NCBI RefSeq assembly: GCF_963677155.1
Contig: NZ_OY781884.1
Location: 3,344,501 to 3,408,500, forward strand
Source: an uncultured Draconibacterium sp.
GTDB lineage: Bacteria > Bacteroidota > Bacteroidia > Bacteroidales > Prolixibacteraceae
DNA length: 64,000 nucleotides
Direction: 5' to 3'
The notes beneath the pieces were generated by a model. That model had not been told where the DNA came from. It saw only the letters and a list, made by a program, of their open reading frames with translations, and did not search any database. Position numbers and translations under genes: made by a program. This document shows positions 47,000-57,242 of this stretch, one piece after another. Numbering within the stretch: position 1 is the stretch's first letter; each line of letters opens with the position of its first letter.

Positions 47000-48676
47000 A
47001 TGACAGTTATAATGAGAGACGTTGAAATTTATTGCCGAAATACACATACATCCCATACTTATCCGATGGGGACATCATTACTAGAAATCAGTAAAAATTT
47101 AAATATAAAACTCCAAAATCAGGTATGTGGTGCTATTGTAAACCACCAGGTTAAGGAGTTGTCGTTTTGTGTGGTAAAACCCAAGCACATCGAGTTTATT
47201 GACTTTACGCATCCCGACGGGATGAGAATGTACATCAGGAGTTTAATTTTTGTATTGTACGCAGCCGTAAAAGAAGTTTTTCCACATGTGGCATTTAAAG
47301 TGCAAAACGGCATAAGTAAAGGCTATTTTTGCGAATTGCAGGGGCTGGAACGCGAAATTTCCGACTCTGATATCTTCTCCATAAAACAGGAAATGAATGC
47401 ACTTGTCGAGGCCGATATTCCTTTTGTGAAAAAAGGCATTATAACATCGCACGCCGTTGATCTGTTGGCAAGACAAGGGCTGGAGGATAAGGCCCAGTTG
47501 TTCGATCAGCAAGGGCGTATGTACTCCTATCTTTATTTTTTGAATGAGCTTGGCGATTATTTCTATGGCAACCTGCTGCCTTCAACCGGCTACATTTCAA
47601 ACTATGGTTTGATGCCGTATTTTGATGGTTTATTGTTGCAGATTCCCAAAAGAAAGGACTTTAAGAAATTGCATAAGATCGTATACAACGATAAATTGTT
47701 TGATATTTTCCAGGAACAAAAAGACTGGGCTGAAATTCTGAATGTTTCCACCATCGGAAGCTTAAACGATTTTGCACTTCAGAACCGTAGTGGCGATATC
47801 ATAAAAATATCGGAAGCGCTGCACGAGAAAAAGATTGCTGAAATTGCCAACCAGATATCAGCACGCGGAAACGAGACCAAAGTTGTGCTGGTTGCCGGGC
47901 CGTCGGCATCGGGAAAAACCACATTTAGCAAACGATTGGGGGTTCAGCTGGCAGTAAACGGTATGCGTCCGTATCAGGTATCGCTTGACGATTATTTTGT
48001 TGATCGCGAACATACACCAAAAGATGAACACGGCGAGTACGATTTTGAGGCACTTGAAGCCATCGATATTGAGTTTTTTAATCACCAGTTGATCGAACTT
48101 TTTGAAGGTAAGGAAGTCCGTTTGCCCAAGTTTGATTTCCATAGTGGCAAACGAATGCAAAATGGCAAAACGCTAAAACTCGATAAAGCTGATATTCTGA
48201 TTGTGGAAGGAATTCATGGAATGAATCCCAGCCTTTTAACCGATGTAAAGGAACAGAACACGTTTAAGATTTTCATTTCGGCGCTAACCCAGATTTCGGT
48301 GGATGAGCATACTCATATTTCTACAGCCGACAACCGCTTGCTACGGCGGATGATTCGCGACAGTCGATACCGCGGGTACCGTGCTTCAGATACAATAAAA
48401 CGTTGGCCGTCGGTGCGAAAGGGCGAGGAGAAAAATATATTCCCTTATCAGGAAAATGCGGATGTAATGTTTAATTCGGCAACCATATATGAGCTGGCGG
48501 TTTTGAAAAAATATGCTGAACCGATATTAAAGTTAGTGCTCGAAAACCAGCCGGAATACATGGAGTCGACGCGTTTGTTGGAATTCCTGTCGTATTTTAA
48601 ACCCATTAGCGACGAGGAAATCCCGCCAACATCGTTATTGCGCGAGTTTCTGGGGGGAAGTAGTTTTGCTTATTAA
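47000..48676 (+). CDS. TGS-domain nucleoside (uridine/cytidine) kinase
   Basis: A 558-residue two-part enzyme. The first 60 or so residues are a TGS-like domain (DVEIYCRNTHTSHTYPMGTS). They are followed by a threonyl-tRNA-synthetase second-additional-domain-like stretch with LPSTGYISNYGLMPYFDG. The C-terminal kinase of the uridine kinase/phosphoribulokinase family has Walker A VAGPSASGKTTFSKRL near residue 297, then SLDDYFVDREHTP and VEGIHGMNP. It is predicted to phosphorylate uridine or cytidine for nucleotide salvage. This fused architecture is common in Bacteroidota. It converges on the MFS gene. Confidence 0.9.
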   Translation: MTVIMRDVEIYCRNTHTSHTYPMGTSLLEISKNLNIKLQNQVCGAIVNHQVKELSFCVVKPKHIEFIDFTHPDGMRMYIRSLIFVLYAAVKEVFPHVAFKVQNGISKGYFCELQGLEREISDSDIFSIKQEMNALVEADIPFVKKGIITSHAVDLLARQGLEDKAQLFDQQGRMYSYLYFLNELGDYFYGNLLPSTGYISNYGLMPYFDGLLLQIPKRKDFKKLHKIVYNDKLFDIFQEQKDWAEILNVSTIGSLNDFALQNRSGDIIKISEALHEKKIAEIANQISARGNETKVVLVAGPSASGKTTFSKRLGVQLAVNGMRPYQVSLDDYFVDREHTPKDEHGEYDFEALEAIDIEFFNHQLIELFEGKEVRLPKFDFHSGKRMQNGKTLKLDKADILIVEGIHGMNPSLLTDVKEQNTFKIFISALTQISVDEHTHISTADNRLLRRMIRDSRYRGYRASDTIKRWPSVRKGEEKNIFPYQENADVMFNSATIYELAVLKKYAEPILKLVLENQPEYMESTRLLEFLSYFKPISDEEIPPTSLLREFLGGSSFAY

Positions 48677-48725
48677 TATTTAAGAAGGATTTGCATTTTA
48701 CCTTCTCTTTCAGCTTTCGTATCTC

Positions 48726-50027
48726 TTATGGTTGCTCCACGTTTGGCAATTTGTAGCTTTTGTAAGCACCGGCCAATCCAAGTACCGATAACAGCAATAT
48801 CACACCTTCAACCGATAGCAGCGAAACCAAAGCACTTAAGCCACCTACCATTAAAAGAATAATGCCGATAACGGTATTACTCACCGATACATAACTGGTA
48901 CGCTCGTTTCCTGTGCCCATATCAATAACGTAGGTTTTGCGCCCCAAACGAACGCCCTGGTGGGCAATACCTAAAATAAACAATACAACCGGGTAGAGCC
49001 ATTTCGCACTTCGTAACAACGGAAAATACGAAATGGTGAAAAAGATAAAAATGCCCAAAACAGAAGCGATCAGCACCGCCAGCGCCATAATATTCTTGCT
49101 CGATTTATCAGCATATTTGCCCCAAATCGGCGAGCTAAGGGTAGATGCAACACCTTTAGCGATAATAAATAGCCCGAGTAGGTAGGCTTCCTTTCCTACG
49201 TAATTTTGTGCCAGTACAACATAAAAAGGGGCCGATAAAGCAGTGCATAACAGCAAGGTCCGGGCGATAATAAAATTGGGAAATTGTTTGTTGGTTTTTA
49301 GCAGGGCAAAACTCGCGAAGATGCTGTTTTTGTCAGAGGACTCTTCCTTAATTTGGCTGGGGAATTCCTTAATTCCCGAATAAATCACTGCCGCTACCAG
49401 CCAAGTTGCCGAAGCAAAAAAGATGATGTTGGTATAAAAATTTATATTAGCACCTTTTTCCGACCGATACAACATAAACAAACCTGCTGCCAGTACCAAC
49501 ACTCCCGAAACCGAAACAGCGTAGCCTTTCATGCGTCCGCGGCGGGTTTTGGGGATGGTTTTCCCGATAATGTCTTTCGAGCTTAGCGAGCTTATACTTC
49601 TTGATAAGCTAAACAGCACAACGGAAGTAACAATCAGCCATCCGGCAGTAACGCCTTTAAAATTAAGGGCAATAATTCCAATGGCTCCGATAGCCAGAAA
49701 CTGAAGCAATGCACCAATTATCCACAGCCATTTTCGTATGGAACGTTTTCGAATAAAGGGTGCAAAAAACACCTGTGGCACCATCGACCCCGATTCGCGC
49801 AAGGGCACAATTAAACTAATGAGGTACACCGGCGCACTTACATAGCTCATTAACCACGTTAATACGGTTTTTGGGTTGCTCAGCGTATCGCCAAGCTGGA
49901 TAAACATATTACTGAAAATTTGTAAAAAGAAATTGCGCGGAACATATTTACAGGCGTCTTCGGTAATGTCGGTGCAAACGCCTTGTTTGTCTCCTTTATT
50001 CAGATAATAGTAAAGTTTCTCAAACAT
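48726..50027 (-). CDS. Major facilitator superfamily transporter
   Basis: A 433-residue inner-membrane protein with about twelve helices in two halves. It contains VPLRESGSMVPQVFFAPFI, a motif-A-like basic loop (RKRSIRKW), and GKTIPKTRRGRMKGYAVSV, similar to uncharacterised MFS proteins of Bacteroidota and Proteobacteria that lack a known substrate. The short soluble N-terminus includes GDKQGVCTDITEDACKYVP, an unusual Cys-containing segment. It lies 146 bases downstream of the GH97 gene on the same strand, so sugar export or import is possible, but no link is shown. Confidence 0.82.
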   Translation of the reverse strand: MFEKLYYYLNKGDKQGVCTDITEDACKYVPRNFFLQIFSNMFIQLGDTLSNPKTVLTWLMSYVSAPVYLISLIVPLRESGSMVPQVFFAPFIRKRSIRKWLWIIGALLQFLAIGAIGIIALNFKGVTAGWLIVTSVVLFSLSRSISSLSSKDIIGKTIPKTRRGRMKGYAVSVSGVLVLAAGLFMLYRSEKGANINFYTNIIFFASATWLVAAVIYSGIKEFPSQIKEESSDKNSIFASFALLKTNKQFPNFIIARTLLLCTALSAPFYVVLAQNYVGKEAYLLGLFIIAKGVASTLSSPIWGKYADKSSKNIMALAVLIASVLGIFIFFTISYFPLLRSAKWLYPVVLFILGIAHQGVRLGRKTYVIDMGTGNERTSYVSVSNTVIGIILLMVGGLSALVSLLSVEGVILLLSVLGLAGAYKSYKLPNVEQP

Positions 50028-50173
50028 GCTTTGTTTCTCTGCTTAACTATATTGGCGGAAATTATAGTTATAACATTTTAACAAAGTTATGGTTTGTTGA
50101 GGTATGAAATTTTCTGAATGGTATTGCTTCTTTTCACAATCTGTGTTCGCATATACAAAGTATTGGTATTCTT

Positions 50174-52099
50174 CTATTCTTTTTCGTTCGAAATATCTTT
50201 TAAATATATTGCATTGCCACCACCCGGCGCCAGACGGATAGTAAGCTCGCTTTTTGAATTAAGAAGTTGTGTGCGCACATTATAAGACTCCTTATTGGTC
50301 ATGAAATGGGAATCATCAGCGTCTTCATATATGGTTGCCTCATATTTCTTATCGTTTGGCAAGAAACTCAGATCCAGTTTTATGGTGCGTGGTTCTCTAT
50401 TGGATAACGAACCCACAAACCAATTTGTTCCTGCTTTACGTGCAACACAAACGAATTCATCCAGTTTTGCATCAAGTACTAAAAAGCTATCGAACTGAGG
50501 CGGCATATTTCGTACACATTCAAATAAATCATCTTTTTTTGCGTACTCTTCGGGGCTATCGGGTAATACCATCCAGCCTGAGTAGTTTGTTATTAATTTC
50601 GCTACTTCTGCCACCACTGTTCCGGGGATTTCCTGAAATACTTTAACCCGCGAATGCGCATTGTTTAACCCGAACCACCCGTTTGTTGCGTCAATTGGTC
50701 CGGCAATCATATTAATTAGAACCTGATTAACAGCAGTCTCCGGGAAGTAGGAACGCATAGCATCGGCCTGTGCATGGCAAAACTCTTTTGTAACCAGGTT
50801 GGGATAGGTCCTGCGGTCGCCACTTGGAGGAATCGGATTGTCGTGAAAATTCACCATCAGTTTATATTTTGCACATAACTCAACCACTTTTCGGGTTTGT
50901 TTTACCTTATCTTCCTGACTTCCTGTCATAAATCCGTATTTCACTCCAATTGCTCCCCATTCTGAAAATTGTTTTAGAACCCTTTCCAGCCCGAACCTTT
51001 TTGCGCCTACGTCATTCAAATACAGGATAATCCCAACACCTTTTTCCGATGCATATTCCATACATTCTTCAATGTTGATTCCATCGCGGGCAGATGTTGG
51101 ATCGGAGTTTTCGCTAAATTCTTCACCATACCAATCGGCATCAATCAGTAAATACTGAATGTTGTTTTCAGCAGCAAAATCGATTAGCCTTTTATGAGAT
51201 TCAGTGTTTAAACCATATTCGTAACCGTCAGGTGCTTTATAGCCCCAAACTCGCCAGTCCCATAACGATCTTCCGGGTTTAATCCATGAGGTATCTTCAA
51301 TTTTGCAAGGTTCGTTTAAGTTTACCAGTAAGTTTGATTCTACCAAATCGCCAACATTATCGCCCAACATAAAGGCTCTCCACGAGGTATTAAATGATTT
51401 GTTTCGTGGGGAGTAGTCGGTGTTAAATGAGAAAGAATTATCGTTTGAAGCAGCATTGACAGTAAAAGGTGCAAATTCAACAATTTCAGCTTCATGAATG
51501 GCCATGAAACTTTTGGGGCTAAACTGCATCACAACCGGTGGAATGATACTTTTAAGCTCTTTTTCTGATCGTGTGATTGGCCCCAGGTTATGACGCTCTC
51601 CATTGGTTGCCCAATAGGTAAAGTCACGGTTAAAATTGATGTTTGTTAATTCCTTATTTATCATCAGGCTATCGCGAACGGCACCTTCAGGGAAGCTGTA
51701 CCTGTAAGCAAAGCCGTCATCATAAAGTCTGAAAATAATCGAATAGAATTGCTGTGGATCATTAACAGCTTCCACCGTAATGGCATATTCATTATAATGG
51801 TTGCGAACACTCGATTGCTTCCCGTTTATAGTAGTCCATGTTTCATCAAACTCCTTTTTAGAAAAGCCGGAAAGGGAAACATTTTCCGTGAAATTGTAGT
51901 TCGTAACTTGTAAGCCTAATGCCGATGGCTGAACCAGTGTGTCTCCTTTATAAGTTACCGAAAAGCGACACGTATTATTTTGGTTCAAAACAGATATACC
52001 GAGGTTGTTATCAGGCGACAAAAGCTGATAGGTTTCCGTTTTTGAACAGGAAATTAAGGCCAATAATAAAAGTGTTAGTGTATAAACTTTAAATTTCAT
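50174..52099 (-). CDS. Glycoside hydrolase family 97 lipoprotein
   Basis: A 641-residue glycosidase with lipobox LLALISCSKTE, so anchored at the outer membrane facing the periplasm. An N-terminal beta-sandwich (about 25-280) precedes a TIM barrel with YLLIDADWYG, GAIGVKYGFMTGSQED, MVNFHDNPIPPSGDRRTYPN and NMIAGPIDATNG, and a small C-terminal beta-domain. This is the layout of SusB-type and retaining GH97 enzymes acting on alpha-glucosides or alpha-galactosides. In the FHDNP loop an Asp stands where SusB-type inverting enzymes have Glu, so the retaining (alpha-galactosidase-like) branch is possible. No SusC/D neighbours are present. Confidence 0.92.
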   Translation of the reverse strand: MKFKVYTLTLLLLALISCSKTETYQLLSPDNNLGISVLNQNNTCRFSVTYKGDTLVQPSALGLQVTNYNFTENVSLSGFSKKEFDETWTTINGKQSSVRNHYNEYAITVEAVNDPQQFYSIIFRLYDDGFAYRYSFPEGAVRDSLMINKELTNINFNRDFTYWATNGERHNLGPITRSEKELKSIIPPVVMQFSPKSFMAIHEAEIVEFAPFTVNAASNDNSFSFNTDYSPRNKSFNTSWRAFMLGDNVGDLVESNLLVNLNEPCKIEDTSWIKPGRSLWDWRVWGYKAPDGYEYGLNTESHKRLIDFAAENNIQYLLIDADWYGEEFSENSDPTSARDGINIEECMEYASEKGVGIILYLNDVGAKRFGLERVLKQFSEWGAIGVKYGFMTGSQEDKVKQTRKVVELCAKYKLMVNFHDNPIPPSGDRRTYPNLVTKEFCHAQADAMRSYFPETAVNQVLINMIAGPIDATNGWFGLNNAHSRVKVFQEIPGTVVAEVAKLITNYSGWMVLPDSPEEYAKKDDLFECVRNMPPQFDSFLVLDAKLDEFVCVARKAGTNWFVGSLSNREPRTIKLDLSFLPNDKKYEATIYEDADDSHFMTNKESYNVRTQLLNSKSELTIRLAPGGGNAIYLKDISNEKE

Positions 52100-52175
52100 T
52101 TTTTATTTGATTGATTTTGTATGTGAACTCTGGTCATTGTGAATGCTAACGAAGTTGTATAAATTGTGGTGGTTT

Positions 52176-52316
52176 TTACGCACTAATTTTCAGTTTTGCA
52201 CAGGCACTAAATATACAAAAAGCAATAGAATATGCGAGAATTCCGCCAAGAATAGCTCCTAAAATCATTTGGCCGATAATTCTTGCTAATAACGAATACG
52301 TTCCTAATGCCCAAAA
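52176..52316 (-). pseudogene. Remnant of a small membrane protein gene
   Basis: On the minus strand an open segment of 46 codons reads LGTYSLLARIIGQMILG, then AILGGILAYSIAFCIFSAC and AKLKISA before TAA. This is two convincing membrane helices with a Gly/Ala-rich loop. Upstream in the same frame a TAG (52317-52319) stops the reading and no start codon is available, so this is only the 3' end of a former gene. Downstream on the minus strand TTATACAACTTCGTTAGC resembles one arm of the palindromic elements at 56.9 and 61.1 kb. Confidence 0.45.
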
Positions 52317-52417
52317 CTAAAACAGAGTACTGATACTGGCATCTCAAAAACGCATTTGAGAGGAATTCTCATAATTCCCGATTTGCTTAATAAGCCTTTC
52401 CATATTAATTCCGGTTT

Positions 52418-52798
52418 ATGGTTGTATTTAGCTTAAGACAATTAAATAAACGTTGGTCATTATTGTCAGTTGTTGGCGGTGGTGTTTATGTACTTTTTAC
52501 CAATTCTTCAAAAGTCAAATTAGATTATATCTTAGGCAATGTTGGCGTAGTATTCATTCGGCATTTGAAAACCAATTTGAATCTTGGTGGCGGTGTGGCA
52601 GTAGTAGTGTGTTTGGATATCCAATGGTATTTCCAACAATGTACTTTGATTGATCGTTTTAAGGAAATTACATTTGTAAATGTTTCAATGGTGACAGGAT
52701 TGGATGCTAAAGCAGGATTATCACCTGTGATTTATTTTGGCAAACATCTTACCCTATCAGTAATTGCCGGTATCAACTTTTTACGACCTTTTTCTTAA
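52418..52798 (+). pseudogene. Degraded outer-membrane beta-barrel gene (DUF6268-like)
   Basis: An open frame of 126 codons contains RQLNKRWSLLSVVGGGVYV, LKTNLNLGGGVAVVV and late segments AKAGLSPVIYFG and AGINFLRPFS, which look like strands of an outer-membrane barrel. In the middle the adjacent frame reads VFGYPMVFPTMYFD followed by TGA, which fits the expected barrel better than the residues of the long frame. The simplest reading is one gene with at least two compensating frame changes and a stop, lacking its N-terminus and signal peptide. The DUF6268 family is a tentative match. Confidence 0.4.
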
Positions 52799-52802
52799 AA
52801 AA

Positions 52803-55800
52803 TTAGCTTATCCACTTTTCCAAAGCCTCAAATAATTTTACTTTGTTAATTGGCTTGCTTAAATAGTCTTTACAACCTATGTGGTAACATTTTTCTTTTT
52901 CATCGGCCATTACATTGGCAGTTTGTGCAATAATTATTGCTTTTGGATTTATTTTTAAGATTTCATCAATTGCTTCAAAGCCATTCTTAACAGGCATTCG
53001 GATATCCATTAAGACAAGGTCAATTCCTGGATTTTTAGCAAAAGTGTCAACTGCAATTTGACCGTTCTCTGCAAAGATTATAGTCGCTTTTGTAGAGCTT
53101 AAAACCTCCTGAAAGTACAATCGAACAACTTCATCATCTTCAGCTATAAGAATTGTTTTTGATGAATATTCGATATTTTTAGATGTCGTTTTCTCTTGAT
53201 AAATTTTCTTAGATGCTACTTCTTTAAACGGAATATCAAAAATAAATTCGGTACCAACATTTAATTTCGATTTGACCGATATATTACCACCCAGCATTTC
53301 AACAATTCCTTTACAAATTGCAAGTCCTAATCCTGTTCCCCCAAATTCTGCGTTGTTTTCGTAATTGATTTGCTTAAAACGCTCAAATATTTCATCCAGT
53401 TTATTACTAGGGATGCCAATCCCCTGGTCTTTGACATGAAAAATAATCTTTTCGTTTTCAACTCTAAATCCAAAAGTGATATCTCCTTTTTCCGAGAATT
53501 TAAAAGAATTATTTAGAAGGTTTGAAAGCACTTGGCGAAGCCTCGAACAATCGGTTTGTATAGTAAGGTCTTTATAACCATCAGGGATTTGAGCGATAAA
53601 GCAAAGTGCAAGTTTATTTTTATCTGATTTTAACTGGTTGAAATTCAACTCTAATTCTGACAACATTTTTGATACATTGCACTCTTTTTGAGTGATTTTA
53701 AGTTGGTTGGCTTCAATTTTTGCCACATCGACAATGTCGTCAATAAGATTAAGTAACTGATTAGCATTTCCTGAAATTATTTCGAGGTAACTTTTTCGTT
53801 CATCAAAAGTTAATTCTTCATCTTTCAGTAAATCAGCAAAACCAACAACGCCATTCATTGGAGTCCTTATTTCGTGGCTCATATTGGCTAAAAAATAGTT
53901 TTTGTGAATGTTCGCCGATTCGGCTATTTTCTTAGCTTCAACCAGGGCAAGCTCTGCTTCTATTTGCTTTGTAATGTCGGTTATTGCCGTAAGGAAGTAA
54001 TCTTCGCCGGAAATTGGATCATTTGCTTTTCTTGAATGCAAGTCAGTCCAAACAATATGGCCATCTTTATGAATAAATCTTTTTCTGAAATTTACAGAAT
54101 TGTATGAATCCATCATCCCCTCCATGATATTTTTACTTACCCCGATGTCATCGGGATGGGTAATTCTCAGCCAATCCATGTTATTTAGCTCTTCTTCTGT
54201 GTATCCTGTAATTTCACTAAATGCTCTATTTACTTTAAGTTGCCCATCAAGGCTTGTTAACGATTTTCCAATCGGTGATTCATCAAAAACTTGTTTGAAT
54301 TTTTCATTACTTTTTTCGATAACCCGGGTTTTCTCTAATAACTCATTTTCTTTTCTCTTCAGGTCATTAATTTCAATAAACGTAATGACAACCCCATCAA
54401 TTTTTTTATCATCAGTAATAAACGGGCTAATTCTTTTGAGATAATAATTGCCATGGATATCAGTGATTTCCTTCTCGAGATATTCAAGTTTTTGCAGTGT
54501 TTCAATCGAATCGGTAGAAATACTTTCTTGTATTTCACTGTTAAAATTGGAGTTAAAGCTTGAGATTGGACGACCTAAATCGGTGTCTTCCAGATTAAAT
54601 AAGGTTTTTAATTGAGGCGTAAATTTCCTGATTCGTAGGTGGCTGTCGAGAAAAAGTGTAGCAATTTGAGTGTTGTGCAAAAGGTTATTTACATCATTGT
54701 TCAGAAAAGTAAGCTCTTTGTTTTTTTCCTGTAGTTCGGTATTTACGGTGTACAATTCCTCGTTTACAGACTGCAATTCTTCGTTGGTACTCTGCAATTC
54801 TTCGTTTGAAGCCATCAATTCTTCGTTTGAAGACTGCAGTTCTTCGTTGCTTGTTTCTAGTTCCTCAACTACATTTTGCAATTCAGTTTTCGTGGCTTTC
54901 AATTCGTTCTCCAAATCCTCTAACCGCTGTTTGGAAACCTCGTCAACCGGTATGTTTTTAATAACAAGCTCTTCATCCTTAACAATAACATCCTCCGAAA
55001 ACTGTATGAAATAGATATCACGTAGTTCATCGTTATTTTTAGGCTTGTGAAATTTTATATCGAAACTGATCGCATTTTCACCATTTTTCGTGGTGATGTC
55101 TTTTATTACGATATCTTTATTTTCTTTTTCCAGACGTCGTATTCCGTTGCGAATAACTGCAGCAACGTCCGGACTAACAATTTTTAATAAATTATTTTGA
55201 AAAAATCCTTCCCCATGGCTTATCCGTTTGCCGGCATTGCCTGTTAAAAAAAGTATATCGAAATTTTTATCGATAAACAGTGAGGCAGGACTGAATTTTT
55301 TACTCAGGAATTTATGAAATATCATTTCAGGATTTTCCTTGAAACGAATTTGTGGGTGATGGGCGGCTTTTGTCGGATTTGCTAAAGATAATGTAGTTGC
55401 TTTATTATCATGGATTAGCTGAGTCGGGTTATATTTCGATTCAGATATATTCTGGAATATTTTCCATTTGGTATCAATCGTTTTAAACGATTTGGCAATG
55501 TCGCCCAACGATTCACTGTTCCCCAAAAATAAATACCCAAATTTATTCAACGCAAAATGAAAGTTATACATTACTTTCTTTTGTATTTTATTCTCAAGAT
55601 ATATAAGCAGGTTACGACACGAAATCAGATCCATTTTAATGAAGGGAGGGTCATTCAGCAGATTATGAGTGGAGAATACCACTTTCTCCCTAATTCGTTT
55701 TATTATTTGTATTTTGTCGCCGGTTTTCAGGAAATATTGCTCTAAATAACTCTTTTCGATTTCGTTAACCGAGTTAATAAAATAAGAGCCTGTACTGGCT

Positions 55801-56849
55801 GTGTTCACTGCATTAGAATCGACATCGGTTGCAAAAATTTTAAAATCGAGGTTTAATTTGTGTGTTCTGATATAATCGTCGAAAAGAATAGCAATTGAAT
55901 ACACTTCTTCACCGGTTGAACAACCTGCTGACCAGATTCGAATTACTTCGGATGGCTTTTTACTCTTGCATATTGCGGGTATTATAGTGGTTTTTAATGC
56001 AGAAAATGCTTCTTCGTCCCTAAAGAATTGAGTGACACCGATTAAAAAATCATTTTTTAATGCTTCTTTCTCTTCATGATTGCTTTTTAAATAGGTAAGA
56101 TAATCATAAAGTTTTTCAATGTTTTTAATATTCATGCGCTTCTCGAGCCTGCGGTGAAGGGTGTTTTTTTTGAATTCTCTGAAATCGATTCCTGAGAATT
56201 TATAGACTTCTTCGAGAATGGCATTAAATAATACGTCGTTTGATGTACTCGACTCAATATCTGTGGCCAACAGAAATCGGTTTATAGGAAGTTTACTAAA
56301 TACATCTGCAATTTTTTCGGGTTCCAGAATAAAATCGACCAGGTTTGTTGCTATGGCTGAGTTAGGCATACCATCGAACTGTGCCGACAATGGGTCTTGC
56401 ACAATAATTACACCACCACCTTCTTTTATGGTTTTTATTCCCCGGGAACCATCCGAACCTGTTCCGGATAAAATTACCCCAATCGATTTTTCTTTGTATT
56501 CCTCACCAAGCGTGTGGAAAAAAATATCGATGGGTAAATTTAGATTGTGTTTTGGCCCTTTATCAAGCAAATAAAGTTCACGGCCTTTTATGTGAAGGTT
56601 TTTATTTCTTTGGTTCAGATAAATACAATTAGGCTCAATTGTTTGCTTGTCCTCAGCTGTAAAAATCGGCATTTGAGTGTGTTTCCCTAACAGCTCAGGC
56701 ATCAAACTTACAAAGTCGGGTGATAGGTGCTGTATTATAATAAATGTCATTCCGGTATCATTGGGGATAAAGTCGAATAATTGTTGAATCGCGTCAAGTC
56801 CTCCGGCCGATGCACCTATGCCTACAACATGTAAATCTGAATTTCCCAT
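52803..56849 (-). CDS. CheB-CheR-PAS hybrid histidine kinase with C-terminal receiver
   Basis: A 1348-residue soluble signalling fusion. The CheB methylesterase domain (1-190) keeps Ser14 ([11 protein letters not shown]), His41 (IIQHLSPD) and Asp133 (GTGSDGSRG), but no receiver precedes it. The CheR methyltransferase (about 205-465) has [15 protein letters not shown] and [17 protein letters not shown] long coiled coil follows with five NEELQS/M-type heptads. Then come two PAS regions, HisKA with [13 protein letters not shown], the ATPase with [11 protein letters not shown] and [12 protein letters not shown], and a receiver with [13 protein letters not shown]. Such fusions are known in several phyla and are usually not chemotaxis proteins. 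No chemoreceptor or flagellar gene is nearby. Confidence 0.95.
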   Translation of the reverse strand: MGNSDLHVVGIGASAGGLDAIQQLFDFIPNDTGMTFIIIQHLSPDFVSLMPELLGKHTQMPIFTAEDKQTIEPNCIYLNQRNKNLHIKGRELYLLDKGPKHNLNLPIDIFFHTLGEEYKEKSIGVILSGTGSDGSRGIKTIKEGGGVIIVQDPLSAQFDGMPNSAIATNLVDFILEPEKIADVFSKLPINRFLLATDIESSTSNDVLFNAILEEVYKFSGIDFREFKKNTLHRRLEKRMNIKNIEKLYDYLTYLKSNHEEKEALKNDFLIGVTQFFRDEEAFSALKTTIIPAICKSKKPSEVIRIWSAGCSTGEEVYSIAILFDDYIRTHKLNLDFKIFATDVDSNAVNTASTGSYFINSVNEIEKSYLEQYFLKTGDKIQIIKRIREKVVFSTHNLLNDPPFIKMDLISCRNLLIYLENKIQKKVMYNFHFALNKFGYLFLGNSESLGDIAKSFKTIDTKWKIFQNISESKYNPTQLIHDNKATTLSLANPTKAAHHPQIRFKENPEMIFHKFLSKKFSPASLFIDKNFDILFLTGNAGKRISHGEGFFQNNLLKIVSPDVAAVIRNGIRRLEKENKDIVIKDITTKNGENAISFDIKFHKPKNNDELRDIYFIQFSEDVIVKDEELVIKNIPVDEVSKQRLEDLENELKATKTELQNVVEELETSNEELQSSNEELMASNEELQSTNEELQSVNEELYTVNTELQEKNKELTFLNNDVNNLLHNTQIATLFLDSHLRIRKFTPQLKTLFNLEDTDLGRPISSFNSNFNSEIQESISTDSIETLQKLEYLEKEITDIHGNYYLKRISPFITDDKKIDGVVITFIEINDLKRKENELLEKTRVIEKSNEKFKQVFDESPIGKSLTSLDGQLKVNRAFSEITGYTEEELNNMDWLRITHPDDIGVSKNIMEGMMDSYNSVNFRKRFIHKDGHIVWTDLHSRKANDPISGEDYFLTAITDITKQIEAELALVEAKKIAESANIHKNYFLANMSHEIRTPMNGVVGFADLLKDEELTFDERKSYLEIISGNANQLLNLIDDIVDVAKIEANQLKITQKECNVSKMLSELELNFNQLKSDKNKLALCFIAQIPDGYKDLTIQTDCSRLRQVLSNLLNNSFKFSEKGDITFGFRVENEKIIFHVKDQGIGIPSNKLDEIFERFKQINYENNAEFGGTGLGLAICKGIVEMLGGNISVKSKLNVGTEFIFDIPFKEVASKKIYQEKTTSKNIEYSSKTILIAEDDEVVRLYFQEVLSSTKATIIFAENGQIAVDTFAKNPGIDLVLMDIRMPVKNGFEAIDEILKINPKAIIIAQTANVMADEKEKCYHIGCKDYLSKPINKVKLFEALEKWIS

Positions 56850-56913
56850 ATTTTTTTGATTTTAGGTTTGCTAAGATATAGATTTTTTGGTTTGGTTGAT
56901 TTCGATTTGTTGG

Positions 56914-56990
56914 TAACGGCACTTGTCTGTGGTCTGGCGGGATTTCTGGAAGAAATTGTGTTAGAGACTGCTAAAACTCCCGTCTGCCAG
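56914..56990. repeat. Palindromic multi-hairpin element A (truncated)
   Basis: The left arm reads TAACGGCACTTGTCTGTGG, then GGCGGGATTTC and AGAAATT, and the right side has AAAACTCCCGTCTGCCA. It shares the left-arm pattern TAACGG..TTGT.TGTGGTC.GGCGGGATTTC and the right-arm AAAAC.CCCG.CTGCCA with the element at 61106-61225. The last part of the right arm is missing: sequence passes directly into an IS110 3' fragment at the shared CTGCCAG. Confidence 0.6.
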
Positions 56991-57242
56991 TGTAGTGCGC
57001 AGTGCCGGTCACTTTATCAACGTTTGGTAAACAAAGGGAAATCAAAAAAACTAGCGCTGATTGCAGTGTGTAATAAGTTAATTAAGCAGGCATTTTCGAT
57101 TGCAAAATCAGGAATACCATACGATCCGGACTATCGAAGTAGTATTGCCGGTCAATAATTTTTCTTTTGAAACAGCCCCCAAAAAACAGGTTGTTTTAAA
57201 AGAAAAATTATGGGTTTTTATTTGGTTTTAAGCTCAGTTCTT
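56984..57242 (+). mobile_element. Truncated IS110-family copy (transposase 3' end and right end)
   Basis: This 259-base stretch is nearly identical to 62236-62495, with about half a dozen differences. It encodes the last 56 transposase residues, ending at TAA 57156-57158, including SLYQRLVNKGKSKKLALIA and IPYDPDYRSSIAGQ, followed by the 84-base right end up to CAGTTCTT. The 5' part of the element is absent and no transposase can be made. An open frame starting at 56856 runs through element A into the fragment, but it is a chance fusion. Confidence 0.88.

Noticed and set aside
54725..54880. DNA repeats in the kinase gene as a satellite or CRISPR-like array
   Set aside because: They encode in-frame NEELQS-type coiled-coil heptads and have no spacer structure.
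56856..57158. A 100-codon ORF spanning palindromic element A and the IS110 fragment as a gene
   Set aside because: The first half is repeat sequence in a chance frame; only the last 56 codons are real transposase sequence.
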